Made by a program: the position numbers and the translations under genes
Origin: Candidatus Obscuribacterales bacterium
GTDB lineage: Bacteria > Cyanobacteriota > Vampirovibrionia > Obscuribacterales > Obscuribacteraceae
NCBI GenBank assembly: GCA_019746975.1
Contig: JAIERK010000232.1
Location: 1 to 54,392, forward strand
Reading direction: 5' to 3'
Length of the DNA: 54,392 nt
Shown here: positions 36,647 through 45,857 of the stretch, piece after piece
How the letters are laid out: each line of letters begins with the position of its first letter
Position numbering within the stretch: position 1 is the stretch's first letter
The notes under the pieces: model-generated
Database searches by the model: none
The model's input: the letters and a program-made list of their open reading frames with translations, nothing else
Told to the model about the DNA's origin: nothing

Positions 36647-37457
36647 CGCTTCTTGTGTTTTCTACTTTTGTGCTCTTGAGAATGTTAGGAACCGTTAACA
36701 CGGCCTACTCGCAGGTGGCGGCAACGCAAAAAACTTACAGAATTGCCGGCAGGTGCCAGACTTTGTCATAACCAGACGGCTTTCCGTGGCGGGTACCGCG
36801 TCTGGGGGGTAGGCAGGTTTTCGGCAGAAGACCTGGAGCTGCTTGGGCAGTGGAAAATTCTTTGACGGCTTCAGCCCATTAGAGGCGGTGGACCAATCTC
36901 TACGAGAAGCGAGGAAAGATCGTTCTTTCTGACTGTCCTTGCAGGAATTGTTTGAAAGTCGAAGCGGTGTTCGAGTCTACTCGAGCCTGCAGTTTGATGA
37001 AAAAGGATTCTCAGGATTCTGGAAAGTTGTTTCATTTTGAATTGCCCCATTGGGACGAGTTGAGTGCAGCAAACCGTGTTTTCGAGCTTGTTCCAGGAGT
37101 ATATTCAGAAGCAATGAGTTTTGCCATTCGTTAACCCGCAAAGCTCAGTGCGCGACAGCGCCCATCTTGAACTTGTTGCCGCAATCTGTTGATTCAATCG
37201 TGGTATTCAAATCTCTTTGAACAGCTAACGCTCTTTGGTCAGGACCTGCGTTTGGTACCCGCTCGAAGTTCTGAACAGCCCCCAGCGCTCGATCTTTTTG
37301 CGCAACGGAGCGGAGTCTGAAATCTAAGAAAGCTATAATATTCGCCGCAATTATTAGATGAACCTTTCAAAGTAGTCTAACCTTTACTCTGTGACTACGC
37401 TCGCTGCGTTGGTTTTCATTATTAGTTCATCCACTAGGTCTCGAGTCCCTGCTAGAA
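36647..37457. other. 811-bp gene-poor region
   Basis: No convincing gene. A perfect seven-pair stem, CCAGACG at 36772-36778 with CGTCTGG at 36799-36805, encloses a 20-base loop and is followed by a G-rich stretch; it may be a structured RNA or a remnant. A 60-codon rightward frame (36952-37134) has no ribosome site. TATAAT at 37337-37342 lies about 120 bp before the sulfatase gene and is the likeliest promoter position, though no -35 is evident. Confidence 0.4.
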
Positions 37458-39068
37458 ATGTTTAAGCGCACAATTATTACTCTCTCGGCACTACTGATGG
37501 TGCTCGTCTCGATAGGCTCGAACGCTGCATATTGCGCTGTTCAAGATAAGCCAAACATCGTCTTTATCATGGGTGATGATATTGGTTGGTTCAACATCGG
37601 GGCTTACCACCAGGGCATCATGGCAGGTAGAACTCCGAATCTAGATAAGATGGCTGCCGAGGGAATGCGCTTTACGGACTACTATGCAGAAGCCAGTTGC
37701 ACAGCTGGTCGAGCGAATTTTATAACTGGGCAACTTCCGATACGTACCGGCATGACCACCGTTGGACAGGCAGGGGCGGCCATAGGTCTTCCAGATCAAG
37801 CGATCACGATCGCTGCTGCACTCAAGTCTATGGGCTATGCCACCGGTCAATTTGGCAAAAATCACCTTGGAGATCGCAATCAATTCCTTCCGACCGTCCA
37901 TGGCTTTGATGAGTTTTTTGGATATCTTTATCACCTGGATGCAATGGAAGATCCTGCCCATCCGACTTACCCGCAAGATATTCGAGATCAAGTCGGACCC
38001 CGCAACATGCTGCACTGTTACGCATCAGAGACCGATGATGCCACCGTCCAGCCTCGATGGGGAAAAGTGGGTAAGCAACGAATCGAGGATGCCGGCCAAC
38101 TTTTTCCAAAGAGGATGGAGACGGTCGATGATGAGATTCTCGAACAGACTCTGAAATTCATCGATAAGTCAAAGAGTGCAAACAAGCCATTCTTCGTTTG
38201 GCTCAATCCGACAAGAATGCATGTTGTTACGCATCTATCTGAAAAGTATAACTCGATGCGAAACTCCCAGAATGGGTGGAGCATTGAAGAGGCCGGCATG
38301 GCTCAATTGGACGACGTCGTTGGTTCCGTATTCAAACACTTGAAGGACAATGGTTTGGATGACAATACGATCGTCGTATTCAGCACCGATAATGGAACGG
38401 AAAATTTCACCTGGCCCGACGGCGGACAGACTCCATTTGCCGGAGGGAAGGGCACCGCTCTGGAAGGTGGCTTCCGAGTACCGGCGATTGTGCGATGGCC
38501 TGGGAAGATTCCAGCCGGTAAAGTCGTTAACAGTCTGATGTCTGGATTGGATTGGTTTCCCACTTTTGTTGCACTTGCAGGCAACTCCAACATAAAAGAT
38601 GAATTGAAAAAGGGCAAACAGATCGGTGATACCACATACAAGGTCCACCTGGATGGCTACGACCAGTCTGCACTCCTTACCGACAAGGGTCCATCGAGTC
38701 GTCATGATATCTTCTACTTCACGGAAGGCACACTCAGTGCTGTGAGAATTGATGACTATAAATACCGCTTCACGGACCAGCCAAATGGATGGCTGGGTGC
38801 GACGGAAAAGGTGGATTGGCCCATTCTCACCAACGTGCGACTTGATCCTTTTGAACGGACTGGTGCGCCAACCGGAAAGGGCGGCTCTCTGTATTATTAC
38901 AATTGGTTTTCGTATGAATTCTGGCGATTCGTACTCGTGCAGCAGCAGGTCGCAAAGGCTGCACAGAGCTTCATCGAATATCCACCCATGCAAAAAGGAG
39001 CAACATTCAATCTCGAGGCGCTCAAAGAAAAGCTGCAAGAGAAAATCAACTCTGCACACGCTCAGTAA
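37458..39068 (+). CDS. Exported arylsulfatase (type I, formylglycine-dependent)
   Basis: 536 residues. Signal peptide: IITLSALLMVLVSIGSNAAYCA. The sulfatase fold starts at KPNIVFIMGDDIGWFNIGAY with the metal-binding Asp pair. The active-site motif is SCTAGRANFITGQ; Cys81 in C-T-A-G-R fits (C/S)-x-(P/A)-x-R and would need conversion to formylglycine by an FGE-type enzyme, which is not in this window. GKNHLGD and the later STDNGTE supply the other Ca2+ and sulfate ligands. Length is normal for the family. It should release sulfate from organic sulfate esters outside the cytoplasmic membrane. The ribosome site is weak. The gene is isolated, flanked by decayed sequence on both sides. Confidence 0.93.
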   Translation: MFKRTIITLSALLMVLVSIGSNAAYCAVQDKPNIVFIMGDDIGWFNIGAYHQGIMAGRTPNLDKMAAEGMRFTDYYAEASCTAGRANFITGQLPIRTGMTTVGQAGAAIGLPDQAITIAAALKSMGYATGQFGKNHLGDRNQFLPTVHGFDEFFGYLYHLDAMEDPAHPTYPQDIRDQVGPRNMLHCYASETDDATVQPRWGKVGKQRIEDAGQLFPKRMETVDDEILEQTLKFIDKSKSANKPFFVWLNPTRMHVVTHLSEKYNSMRNSQNGWSIEEAGMAQLDDVVGSVFKHLKDNGLDDNTIVVFSTDNGTENFTWPDGGQTPFAGGKGTALEGGFRVPAIVRWPGKIPAGKVVNSLMSGLDWFPTFVALAGNSNIKDELKKGKQIGDTTYKVHLDGYDQSALLTDKGPSSRHDIFYFTEGTLSAVRIDDYKYRFTDQPNGWLGATEKVDWPILTNVRLDPFERTGAPTGKGGSLYYYNWFSYEFWRFVLVQQQVAKAAQSFIEYPPMQKGATFNLEALKEKLQEKINSAHAQ

Positions 39069-39119
39069 AGCCGAAGAGAGTGAATCTCGTGCTTTTGCGG
39101 TTTGATACAATGCAGTTGA

Positions 39120-39269
39120 ATGCAAAGCAACGACAGCTCGGACAATCTCGCGCCTCCCGACCTGAGGATTCGATACTCTAACTTCGAACACCTCGGCGCC
39201 GGTGGCATGGGGATTGTGTTGGGAGCTCATGATGAGCACTTAAATCGAGCCGTCGCCATTGTATTCTGA
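39120..39269 (+). pseudogene. Start of a bacterial Ser/Thr protein kinase, truncated
   Basis: From ATG 39120 the frame reads 49 residues ending FEHLGAGGMGIVLGAHDEH then LNRAVAIVF-stop. This is the glycine-rich loop and the first strands of a Hanks-type kinase, up to where the catalytic Lys (VAIK) should be. The Lys is gone; after it another frame gives LKNSITS and then stops. The remaining ~250 kinase residues are absent. It lies 51 bp after the sulfatase gene. Confidence 0.8.
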
Positions 39270-39549
39270 AGAATTCGATCACAAGCTAGAGCAGTAGTCC
39301 TTCTCGGTGAAATTGCCGATGAAGTTTCTGAGAAGTGGAGAACAGGGGCGAATGCGAGGACGGAATCTGCGCATTGAATCCTTGACTAAGGCGAGAATCT
39401 CTTCAATTGGTCATTGCGTGCTGTCAACCGGTGAGCGACAGGACGATTTAAAAGAGTCTTGAAAGGCGAATCTCAGTGATAATTGAGGAGAATCACATTG
39501 ATTTGATGAGATAACCGAGATACTCCGATCTTTCCTAAGCAGTGTCACA
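39270..39549. other. Decayed sequence after the kinase remnant
   Basis: 280 bp without a usable frame on either strand. The first ~40 bases continue the kinase in another frame; the rest shows nothing I can identify. Confidence 0.4.
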
Positions 39550-39711
39550 TTGTCGAGCAAAAAGGTGATCACATTGCCTTCTGAAATTTCTGCGGGAATG
39601 CTCTTTGACACGACCGGCGCAGTCCTCGGGACCGATGCGGTTCTATTGGATGGAGGTAAAGTCAAGATCAAAACTAGAGAAGGCAAATACGTGATCAACT
39701 ATGATGACTAA
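39550..39711 (+). pseudogene. FecR-like or beta-stranded fragment
   Basis: A 53-codon frame from TTG 39550 reads SSKKVITLPSEISAGMLFD, then AVLLDGGKVKIKTREGKYVI, ending at TAA 39709-39711. The alternation of short strands resembles the FecR-type domain ends of other exported proteins in this window. There is no signal peptide or ribosome site, so this is probably the last part of a lost gene. Confidence 0.35.
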
Positions 39712-39772
39712 GCTGTCTTAAGTAGCCTTTTCTGTTGAACTGGAGCTTTCAAACTCCAGTTCATTACCATCT

Positions 39773-40345
39773 TCATTGCCCTTGCAATTGAGTGTATAGC
39801 ACATCGCAGCCATTGTCCGAGCATCGTGTGATTTGAATCTTTCCACCCTTGATGGGTTCGCGGATTTTGTGCGTTGTGACTACTTTGCCACCGATTACGA
39901 TGGCAATCGCTTTGCCCCAATTTGTGGTAGTGAATCTCTCCAGGGGGACAATCTGCTCCTTCGCCAATTGCAGCATCAATTTTCTTCTACCCTTTCCGTC
40001 CGGTTCTTTTGTTGGTGCCTCGGATAGGGAGATTGGAATGAATTTGTCCTTGGCGAGCACTACATAAGTCATGGTGCCGCGATCGGTCGGCTCAAAAAAT
40101 TCGTAATCGTAGAGTGCGAGTTGTTCTGTCGAGTCTACTGGTTCAACTTCTTTCTTCTCCGCCGATTCGCGCACTATCAGGTAAAATCCATTTGAGAGGT
40201 TCGTTTGGTTCACCTCCACTTTCCTACCGTCCTGTGCGGAGTCCGAATTACGGACTGTGGAGTCTCCCGCCATTGCCGGAACCGCTGCAGAAGTAGTGAT
40301 TGAAAGAGCTAGTAATGCGGGGAACAGAAAGTGTAGTTGTTTCAT
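39773..40345 (-). CDS. Exported protein with SecDF P1-head-like domain
   Basis: 190 residues from ATG 40345 (GTG 40351 adds two). The signal peptide LFPALLALSITTSAAVPAMA is clear. Residues about 55-100 (GFYLIVRE, LALYDYEFF, TMTYVVLAKDKFIPI) and 150-188 (KAIAIVIGGKVVTTHKIREP, GGKIQIT) match the head of the first periplasmic domain of SecD, where the second segment reads iaivLDGkVvsaP..repI.gG..qI. The membrane part of SecDF is absent. In SecDF this head binds exported chains; a similar periplasmic binding role is inference. Confidence 0.7.
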   Translation of the reverse strand: MKQLHFLFPALLALSITTSAAVPAMAGDSTVRNSDSAQDGRKVEVNQTNLSNGFYLIVRESAEKKEVEPVDSTEQLALYDYEFFEPTDRGTMTYVVLAKDKFIPISLSEAPTKEPDGKGRRKLMLQLAKEQIVPLERFTTTNWGKAIAIVIGGKVVTTHKIREPIKGGKIQITRCSDNGCDVLYTQLQGQ

Positions 40346-40405
40346 TAACACCAGTCCGATGATGGGTCATGAGCTGTATTGTACAGCGGACTGTGAAATT
40401 AATCC

Positions 40406-41011
40406 TCAACCACCTGGTGAAAATCTGCGGAGCTTTCTGACGAAGTCCGGATCGACCATGCAAACTCCATCAACGCAGTTGCTTGAAGCGACTTCAGTCA
40501 GGATGTTTCTCTCGTCAGGAAGCAGTGGAACGGTCATAAGACCGGTCGGCAAGATTCTGGTCGTCTTGGTCGTTGGTGTTTGCACTACCTGTAGTACTTG
40601 TTTCGCTATACCGGGATCAAGCCAAACTGCTCCCAGCCGTACGCTTCTCACCGCAGTTTCGAGTACCTTCGACAAACTGTTTTTGAGAACGTAACCATCG
40701 GCACCCGCGTCCATAGCAGAAAAAATATCGTCCGGCGAGTCGCTCGCTGTGAAGATGAGCACTCTGACCCCGTTATGCATTTGTCGAATTTGCTTCGTCA
40801 ATTGAATTCCGTCTTCTCCAATCAGACTCAGATCAACGAGAGCGACGTCTATGGCTTGCTCCTGAAGCGCAGCGATCGCTTCCGATGCATTGGCAGCCTG
40901 TGCTTTGAGGTTCAGATCCGGTATCGTCGCGAAAAACTCTTGCAGCTCTCGTCTGCTGTCATCATGACTGTCTACTGACAGTACCTGGATTGAGGTGTTA
41001 CTTTTGGTCAT
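40406..41011 (-). CDS. Receiver-domain protein, NarL-like, with degenerate C-terminus
   Basis: 201 residues; GAGGT 8 bases before ATG 41011. Residues 8-125 are a complete CheY-like receiver with phosphoacceptor Asp60 (DVALVDLSL), Thr88 and Lys110 (ADGYVLKNS). In the acidic pocket the usual Asp-Asp is Asp14-Ser15, so Mg2+ binding may be weakened. The C-terminus starts like a NarL/GerE helix-turn-helix (LLPDERNILTEVASS) but lacks the recognition helices and ends in VDPDFVRKLRRFSPGG. So it probably does not bind DNA like NarL and may act by protein contact. No kinase gene is adjacent. Confidence 0.8.
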   Translation of the reverse strand: MTKSNTSIQVLSVDSHDDSRRELQEFFATIPDLNLKAQAANASEAIAALQEQAIDVALVDLSLIGEDGIQLTKQIRQMHNGVRVLIFTASDSPDDIFSAMDAGADGYVLKNSLSKVLETAVRSVRLGAVWLDPGIAKQVLQVVQTPTTKTTRILPTGLMTVPLLPDERNILTEVASSNCVDGVCMVDPDFVRKLRRFSPGG

Positions 41012-41284
41012 TTCTGAATACCTCTAACCAGCGGCTGTTTCTGTTTCACTTTACATTCAATGACCGCGGTCGTCTTTGGTATACTCCGATTTTCTATCGG
41101 ACACTTGCGAATCAGAATTAAGCTTCACTGGATTCATCAACATCATTCCACAATAAGTGCCAACCGATGCGGTGCAAAGCGAAATTTAGTAGAAAATCGA
41201 ATTCCCAATAGCTGAGAGGTATTAAGATTTCCTGCTGCGAGCGGGAAAGTATAAAACGAGCAATATTGTTCTTCAGAGGTGCAG

Positions 41285-42640
41285 ATGTTCTTCATAAATC
41301 ACAGAGTGGAGTTCGCTGTAGTAGTGTCGCTACTGAGTGCCATGCTTCTTCATCCTGCTCAGGCTGGCGAGTCGGAGGCTCCGTCCGGATCGTCCGAACC
41401 TGTCAACAATGCGACCAGTGCTTCCCCCGGCAGTGCAGCAGAACACATACCTCCGTCTACGGCAATCGAGAATCAGGCTGTCGTTGAGACGCCGAGTCGA
41501 GTTCAATCGACTGAGGAAAAGGCTAGCGCTTTTCTAGAACGATATTTTGCCGCAATCGGCACCGCAAAAAGTGCTAGTGATTTGAGTCAGTTCTACGACG
41601 ATGCTGATAAGGTGAGAAAGGATCCGACGTTAAACCCTATGGTCAGGAAGGCGATGGAGGATTTTGCTCTTTCGTGCATCAAACAAGAGCCAACTAAAGT
41701 GAAAATACTAAGTGAAGCGAACGATCGATCGGGTGGACTAAGGTTTTCACTGGTACCGGCAGCGATACCGCCAGCTTATGAATCAGCGTCGAGAAAACCA
41801 GGTTTTTCCATGACCGGCTCCGTTGTTTTAATCAAGAGAACCGACGGGTGGAAGGTCTATAAAGACTACTGGGTGGTGAAAGCGAAAGACAAGTTCGGCG
41901 TTGCAGAAACGTCGTTTGGAAAAGACCCGGATGGCGAACATGAGAAAGAGCAAAAAGCAAGCGCGCCTCCGCCTGCAAAAAATTCCTCGCGCAATCCTGA
42001 GGCTGATTACCAACATAACTTCAGAGAACGTCTTATGGATAGCTGGAATCCACCGGGTTTCGGAAAAGTTCATGCGGCATTCAAGGTGTCGGCAAATGGT
42101 GGCATTGGCACTGTATCAGCCAAGGACGAAAAGCATTCGAAAGCGGCCGAAGACTATGTTCGCCAGCGCATAATGGCATTGAAGACAGTCGGCAACTTGC
42201 CACCCGGATTCAAGACCAAGCCTCATGTCTGGATGTATTTCGATTGGAGCAGCAACGCCAAGGCAATCTCCGGCCCGTACTTTGAAGATCAATTCCCCGA
42301 TTTTATTTCGTACGATCTTGGGTTCAAGAAAAAGCCGTACGATGGCATCATTGTTGATAAGCTCATGAATGCGTTGAAAAATCAAACCGACACCGGCAGT
42401 GCGGTTGTTTTCCTTAAACTGAAACCGAATGGTGCTATCGAAAAAATCTTCGTCAAAACCGATCCTCCAAATCCAAACTATGAAAAGAAGGCCTACGATG
42501 TTGTCGGTAGAGCACATCCATTTGGACCACTCCCTCCCGCGATCGCGAAGAATCCGTACTTCCGATGCTGGGTCAACTGGGGGCCTTCTGCTGGAGCCAG
42601 CGCTGGACAATTGGATGATCCACCCAAATGGTTGAAGTAA
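41285..42640 (+). CDS. Exported protein with two TonB-C-like domains
   Basis: 451 residues from ATG 41285 (GAGGT 5 bases upstream; GTG 41279 adds two). A signal peptide (FAVVVSLLSAMLLHPAQA-G) is followed by a Ser/Pro/Thr-rich linker. Residues about 80-205 look like an NTF2/DUF4878-type fold (FLERYFAAIGTAKSASDLSQFYDD ... DGWKVYKDYW, quoted in parts). Residues about 230-320 and 325-445 are two TolA/TonB C-terminal-like units (RERLMDSWNPPGFGKVHAAF; GSAVVFLKLKPNGAIEKIFV). TonB-C domains mediate envelope contacts. No ExbBD or receptor lies nearby, so its role is not known. Confidence 0.7.
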   Translation: MFFINHRVEFAVVVSLLSAMLLHPAQAGESEAPSGSSEPVNNATSASPGSAAEHIPPSTAIENQAVVETPSRVQSTEEKASAFLERYFAAIGTAKSASDLSQFYDDADKVRKDPTLNPMVRKAMEDFALSCIKQEPTKVKILSEANDRSGGLRFSLVPAAIPPAYESASRKPGFSMTGSVVLIKRTDGWKVYKDYWVVKAKDKFGVAETSFGKDPDGEHEKEQKASAPPPAKNSSRNPEADYQHNFRERLMDSWNPPGFGKVHAAFKVSANGGIGTVSAKDEKHSKAAEDYVRQRIMALKTVGNLPPGFKTKPHVWMYFDWSSNAKAISGPYFEDQFPDFISYDLGFKKKPYDGIIVDKLMNALKNQTDTGSAVVFLKLKPNGAIEKIFVKTDPPNPNYEKKAYDVVGRAHPFGPLPPAIAKNPYFRCWVNWGPSAGASAGQLDDPPKWLK

Positions 42641-42743
42641 TGAAGTGCAATTCTAGTCTGCGTGGTCGCCCACGGAGATGCATTGCGTCGTCCTGTTTGC
42701 CGAACCATAGGTACGAGGCGTATTAGACCAAGCCTCGCTGCAT

Positions 42744-42749
42744 TATAAT
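42744..42749 (+). promoter_or_regulatory. Probable -10 element (TATAAT)
   Basis: TATAAT, 50 bp upstream of the small zinc-ribbon gene, with TTAGAC at 42723-42728 (15-base spacer) as a possible -35. Confidence 0.4.
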
Positions 42750-42798
42750 AGGTGAGGCCGCTGCTATCCCAACGCTGTCTGCCCTCCGGTGGAATTCC

Positions 42799-42990
42799 AT
42801 GATCGAAACAGACAGCGATCGATGTTCAATCTGTAGGCGGTTCAAATCTAGTGGTGCTACAAGTAGTATCACGCAGTGGTTAGCTGCTTGTCATTGCGAC
42901 GTCATGCCTTCGCCTGAAGTCAATGAAATTCTGTGCGAAAACTGTGGCAAGCGAATAGCGGACAAGTACAAAGGTTCGATGACTCAGTGA
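42799..42990 (+). CDS. Small Cys-rich (zinc-ribbon-like) protein
   Basis: 63 residues, with GGTGGA just before the ATG. Two Cys-x2-Cys knuckles (CSIC near the start and CENC near residue 49) and a central Cys-His-Cys could hold one or two Zn2+. No family was recognised. Such proteins often bind nucleic acid or another protein. It has its own probable promoter. Confidence 0.6.
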   Translation: MIETDSDRCSICRRFKSSGATSSITQWLAACHCDVMPSPEVNEILCENCGKRIADKYKGSMTQ

Positions 42991-43229
42991 TGGTTTTCCT
43001 ACTATCACTTTGTCTTGTTCAATGGTTTATAACAGGTCTTCGGGGAGATTTAGTTGAGCACGGTCACCAGTGTCATCTCCTGGTCTGGTGATTTCAGCTT
43101 GTTCAGCTGCTTGTTTGAAAATTGCATTTTTCAATTGGGAAACAGTTGAGAAACTGTCACGAGGGTTGTATGCCATCGAGTCTGACGGGCCTATTCTAGG
43201 AACGTACGGTCGCTTTAGCAGGTGGTCTG

Positions 43230-45857
43230 ATGGACAACCAATCAAATTTGAGATTCGAGAATCTCCAGCACCAATTGTCGTGCTTACAAGAGCGCGTCGC
43301 CTATGTGGAGAAACGTTTGACGATAAGCTTCGTGGATAAGCCAGAGGCTAGCCCCGGCAAGATTATGGAGAAATCGACAGGCGAGTTCAACAACCGCGTT
43401 GATCAGGAAGAGGCTAAACCTGACCCGGTGCCTTTGGAATCGTCACAGATTTCTTTTGCCGCGGCATCGATTGAACGCGAATGCATTCCGAATACGAAGG
43501 TAACCGTCAAACCTGAGCTCCTCGAGGAGCCCATTGTGTGTGAGATGGCTCAGCTTCAGGCTCAGCAAGTTGAGCTGAATGCCCAAAGAGCCGATTCTCT
43601 GAGACCTCCCTTTGAACCTGCCAGGAAGAAAGGCTCGCTTGAAATGGAGATCGGCTTGTACTGGCTCAATCGTCTTGGCATTTCCAGTCTTGTGATTGGT
43701 GTCGCACTTTTTCTGATGTATTCATTTCAATACTTCGGACCGGTGGCGAAGATATTTACCGGTCTCGCTGTTGCGATTTCACTGCTTGGCGGTGGCGAGT
43801 GGATGGAGAGAAAAGGCGGCCCGAAATGGTATGCCAGAAGCCTGATGGGTGGCGGTTGGTCCGTCGCTTTCTTTACTGTTTTTGCGATGTACCATATCGA
43901 GTCCGTGAAGGTCTTAGACAACCTCACACTGGATTGGCTCTTGCTAAATGGTGTCTCAATTGGTGCTATGTGGCATTGTGTCACGAAGCGTTCGGAAGTG
44001 ACGGCGCTGTTGTCGTTGGTACTAGCACTAGTATCATTCTCACTATCCGAAACTAGCATTGCAACAGCTTTAGCCACTGCGGTTCTAGTCAACGCGCTAT
44101 GCACCTTGGCGGTCAAGCTCGGCTGGTCACGACTCTATTTCTGGGGAGTGCTTGGCTCTTATGCTGCATTCCATTTTACAGTAGCTGATAAGATTCTGGC
44201 ATTGCCGCTTGATGTCCATGGAAAGTCGATTTTGAGCGTCCTTTATCTTTGCGTGTTCTGGTTGCCCTACCTCGTAACCTCATTGTTCTTAAGTGAAAAA
44301 TCTATCTGGCGGCGGAATTTATTGATCTGCGCCGCCTGTCTTAATGCTATTGCTTTTGCTCCAGACGTCATCACTGCAATGAAGCGGGTATTTGATGCTG
44401 GAGATTACATTGCCTCATTGGCCATCGGTATTGTCTATGCCTTCGCAGCTCGTACTGCCAAGAACAAGCAATTGACTGGAATTTCCGACGTGTACACTCT
44501 AGCCGCTCTTTCGCTTGCGACTCTGTCGATCCCGATGATGATTCATGTCGAGTGGAAAAACCTTGTTTGGCTCCTCGAGATTCCTTTAGTCGTTTTTATT
44601 GGGCTAAAGTACAGATTGCCAATGTTTCGATTTTTCGGATTCGCTTTGCTTCCTGTGACTCTTATCACTACGCTGGCCCTATCGGTTAGTGGTGAAAAAT
44701 TTGAACTGATGGGTTTTAGCTTCCCAACAATTTTCATTCACACGAGCTGTGCTGCTGTTTCCTATGGACTTGCTGCTGCTGCCTATAGATGGTGGCGGAC
44801 AAAAGAAGGGATTCAGAGCGAATCTTCGGGATCCTCATTCTACGTCTATCTGTTTGCTTCCGCCGTGGTGTGCTGGTCAATTCCGGCATGGGCTTTCCAG
44901 ATAGGGTTGCCAGGCAAAATTGCCATGCCTATCGCGGTCGCCTCATCAATTTGTGTTTTCTTCTGGATGGTACAGTCATTTGCGCTTCTGCTGCTTGCGC
45001 TGCGGAGCAAAGACAAACTGCTCCTCAAATGTTCTGCACTTGCGTTCAAACTGTCGGCCATAAATACATTATTGGTTCCTCAACCATTTGCGGCAGCGCA
45101 TATAGCCGCAGCGTCCATAATCTATGGCGCAGCAGCAATGATCAGGATTGGAGGCGCCCATCTGCCGGAAGAAGTTCGACAGAATCATTTCCGAATCTAT
45201 CTGACGATTGCCTCGCTACTTCTCTGGTATGTGACAAAAGAGTATTTTGGAGCTCAGTTCCCCATCCTCTGGCTTATGGAGGCATCAGCAACAATCTGCC
45301 TCGGTATGTGGCTCAAGGAGCGTTATGTAGAGATACTTGGTGGTTTAGGCTTCTTGGTTCTATACTTTCATTTGCTGTTCGATATGAGCAATCGTCTGTT
45401 GATCGAGGCAGTCGCGATCGTTGGTGTCACTTATGGTGTTTCCGCTGCTTATCGCGCATTGGCTAAGGCTGAGAGTTCACCGCTCGGAATCAACTATGCC
45501 AGGTGTTATGAAGCGTTTGCGGCGTTAGCGATGACTCTGATTATTCATCAGCATGTGCCTGATAACTGCCTGGCATTTGCCTGGAGTCTCGAGGGACTAT
45601 TGCTTCTGATAATGGGATTCGTACTTTCAGATCGATTGTCTCGACTTTATGGACTAGGAGTCTTTGCGATGGTTGGTGGAAAGCTTTTGTTTGTTGACCT
45701 GGCTCAAGCAGACACACCGCAACGCATCCTCTCCTTTGTTGTAGCTGGCGCGGTACTATTGATTGCCTCGTACGCCTATTCAATGTTCGAGAAAAAATTC
45801 GTTGAGTCCGCAAGCGCTGAATGCGATCGTGACGCTGAAACTGTCGTGGTTTCTTAG
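43230..45857 (+). CDS. DUF2339 multi-spanning membrane protein
   Basis: 875 residues, with AGGTGG before ATG 43230. The N-terminal ~130 residues are soluble, with a coiled coil (FENLQHQLSCLQERVAYVEK) and an acidic linker. LEMEIGLYWLNRLGISSLVI begins the DUF2339 core (the family hallmark is a similar WLNRiG motif), which then runs through more than 20 hydrophobic helices to the end. Function is unknown in the family. A related proposal is a structural or cell-envelope role, but nothing here tests it. The gap before it (42991-43229) has no gene; an 89-codon frame from 43070 overlaps it and lacks a start signal. Confidence 0.9.
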   Translation: MDNQSNLRFENLQHQLSCLQERVAYVEKRLTISFVDKPEASPGKIMEKSTGEFNNRVDQEEAKPDPVPLESSQISFAAASIERECIPNTKVTVKPELLEEPIVCEMAQLQAQQVELNAQRADSLRPPFEPARKKGSLEMEIGLYWLNRLGISSLVIGVALFLMYSFQYFGPVAKIFTGLAVAISLLGGGEWMERKGGPKWYARSLMGGGWSVAFFTVFAMYHIESVKVLDNLTLDWLLLNGVSIGAMWHCVTKRSEVTALLSLVLALVSFSLSETSIATALATAVLVNALCTLAVKLGWSRLYFWGVLGSYAAFHFTVADKILALPLDVHGKSILSVLYLCVFWLPYLVTSLFLSEKSIWRRNLLICAACLNAIAFAPDVITAMKRVFDAGDYIASLAIGIVYAFAARTAKNKQLTGISDVYTLAALSLATLSIPMMIHVEWKNLVWLLEIPLVVFIGLKYRLPMFRFFGFALLPVTLITTLALSVSGEKFELMGFSFPTIFIHTSCAAVSYGLAAAAYRWWRTKEGIQSESSGSSFYVYLFASAVVCWSIPAWAFQIGLPGKIAMPIAVASSICVFFWMVQSFALLLLALRSKDKLLLKCSALAFKLSAINTLLVPQPFAAAHIAAASIIYGAAAMIRIGGAHLPEEVRQNHFRIYLTIASLLLWYVTKEYFGAQFPILWLMEASATICLGMWLKERYVEILGGLGFLVLYFHLLFDMSNRLLIEAVAIVGVTYGVSAAYRALAKAESSPLGINYARCYEAFAALAMTLIIHQHVPDNCLAFAWSLEGLLLLIMGFVLSDRLSRLYGLGVFAMVGGKLLFVDLAQADTPQRILSFVVAGAVLLIASYAYSMFEKKFVESASAECDRDAETVVVS

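Noticed and set aside
36950..36990. GTTCGAGTC resembling a tRNA T-loop
   Set aside because: Flanking bases do not form the five-pair stem and no D- or anticodon arm lies upstream.
38235..39239. 334-codon leftward frame opposite the sulfatase gene
   Set aside because: It is antisense to a complete sulfatase with all motifs; its product has no recognisable domain and is a codon-bias shadow.
43027..43339. Frames on both strands upstream of the DUF2339 gene
   Set aside because: They overlap its well-initiated start, lack ribosome sites and show no domain.
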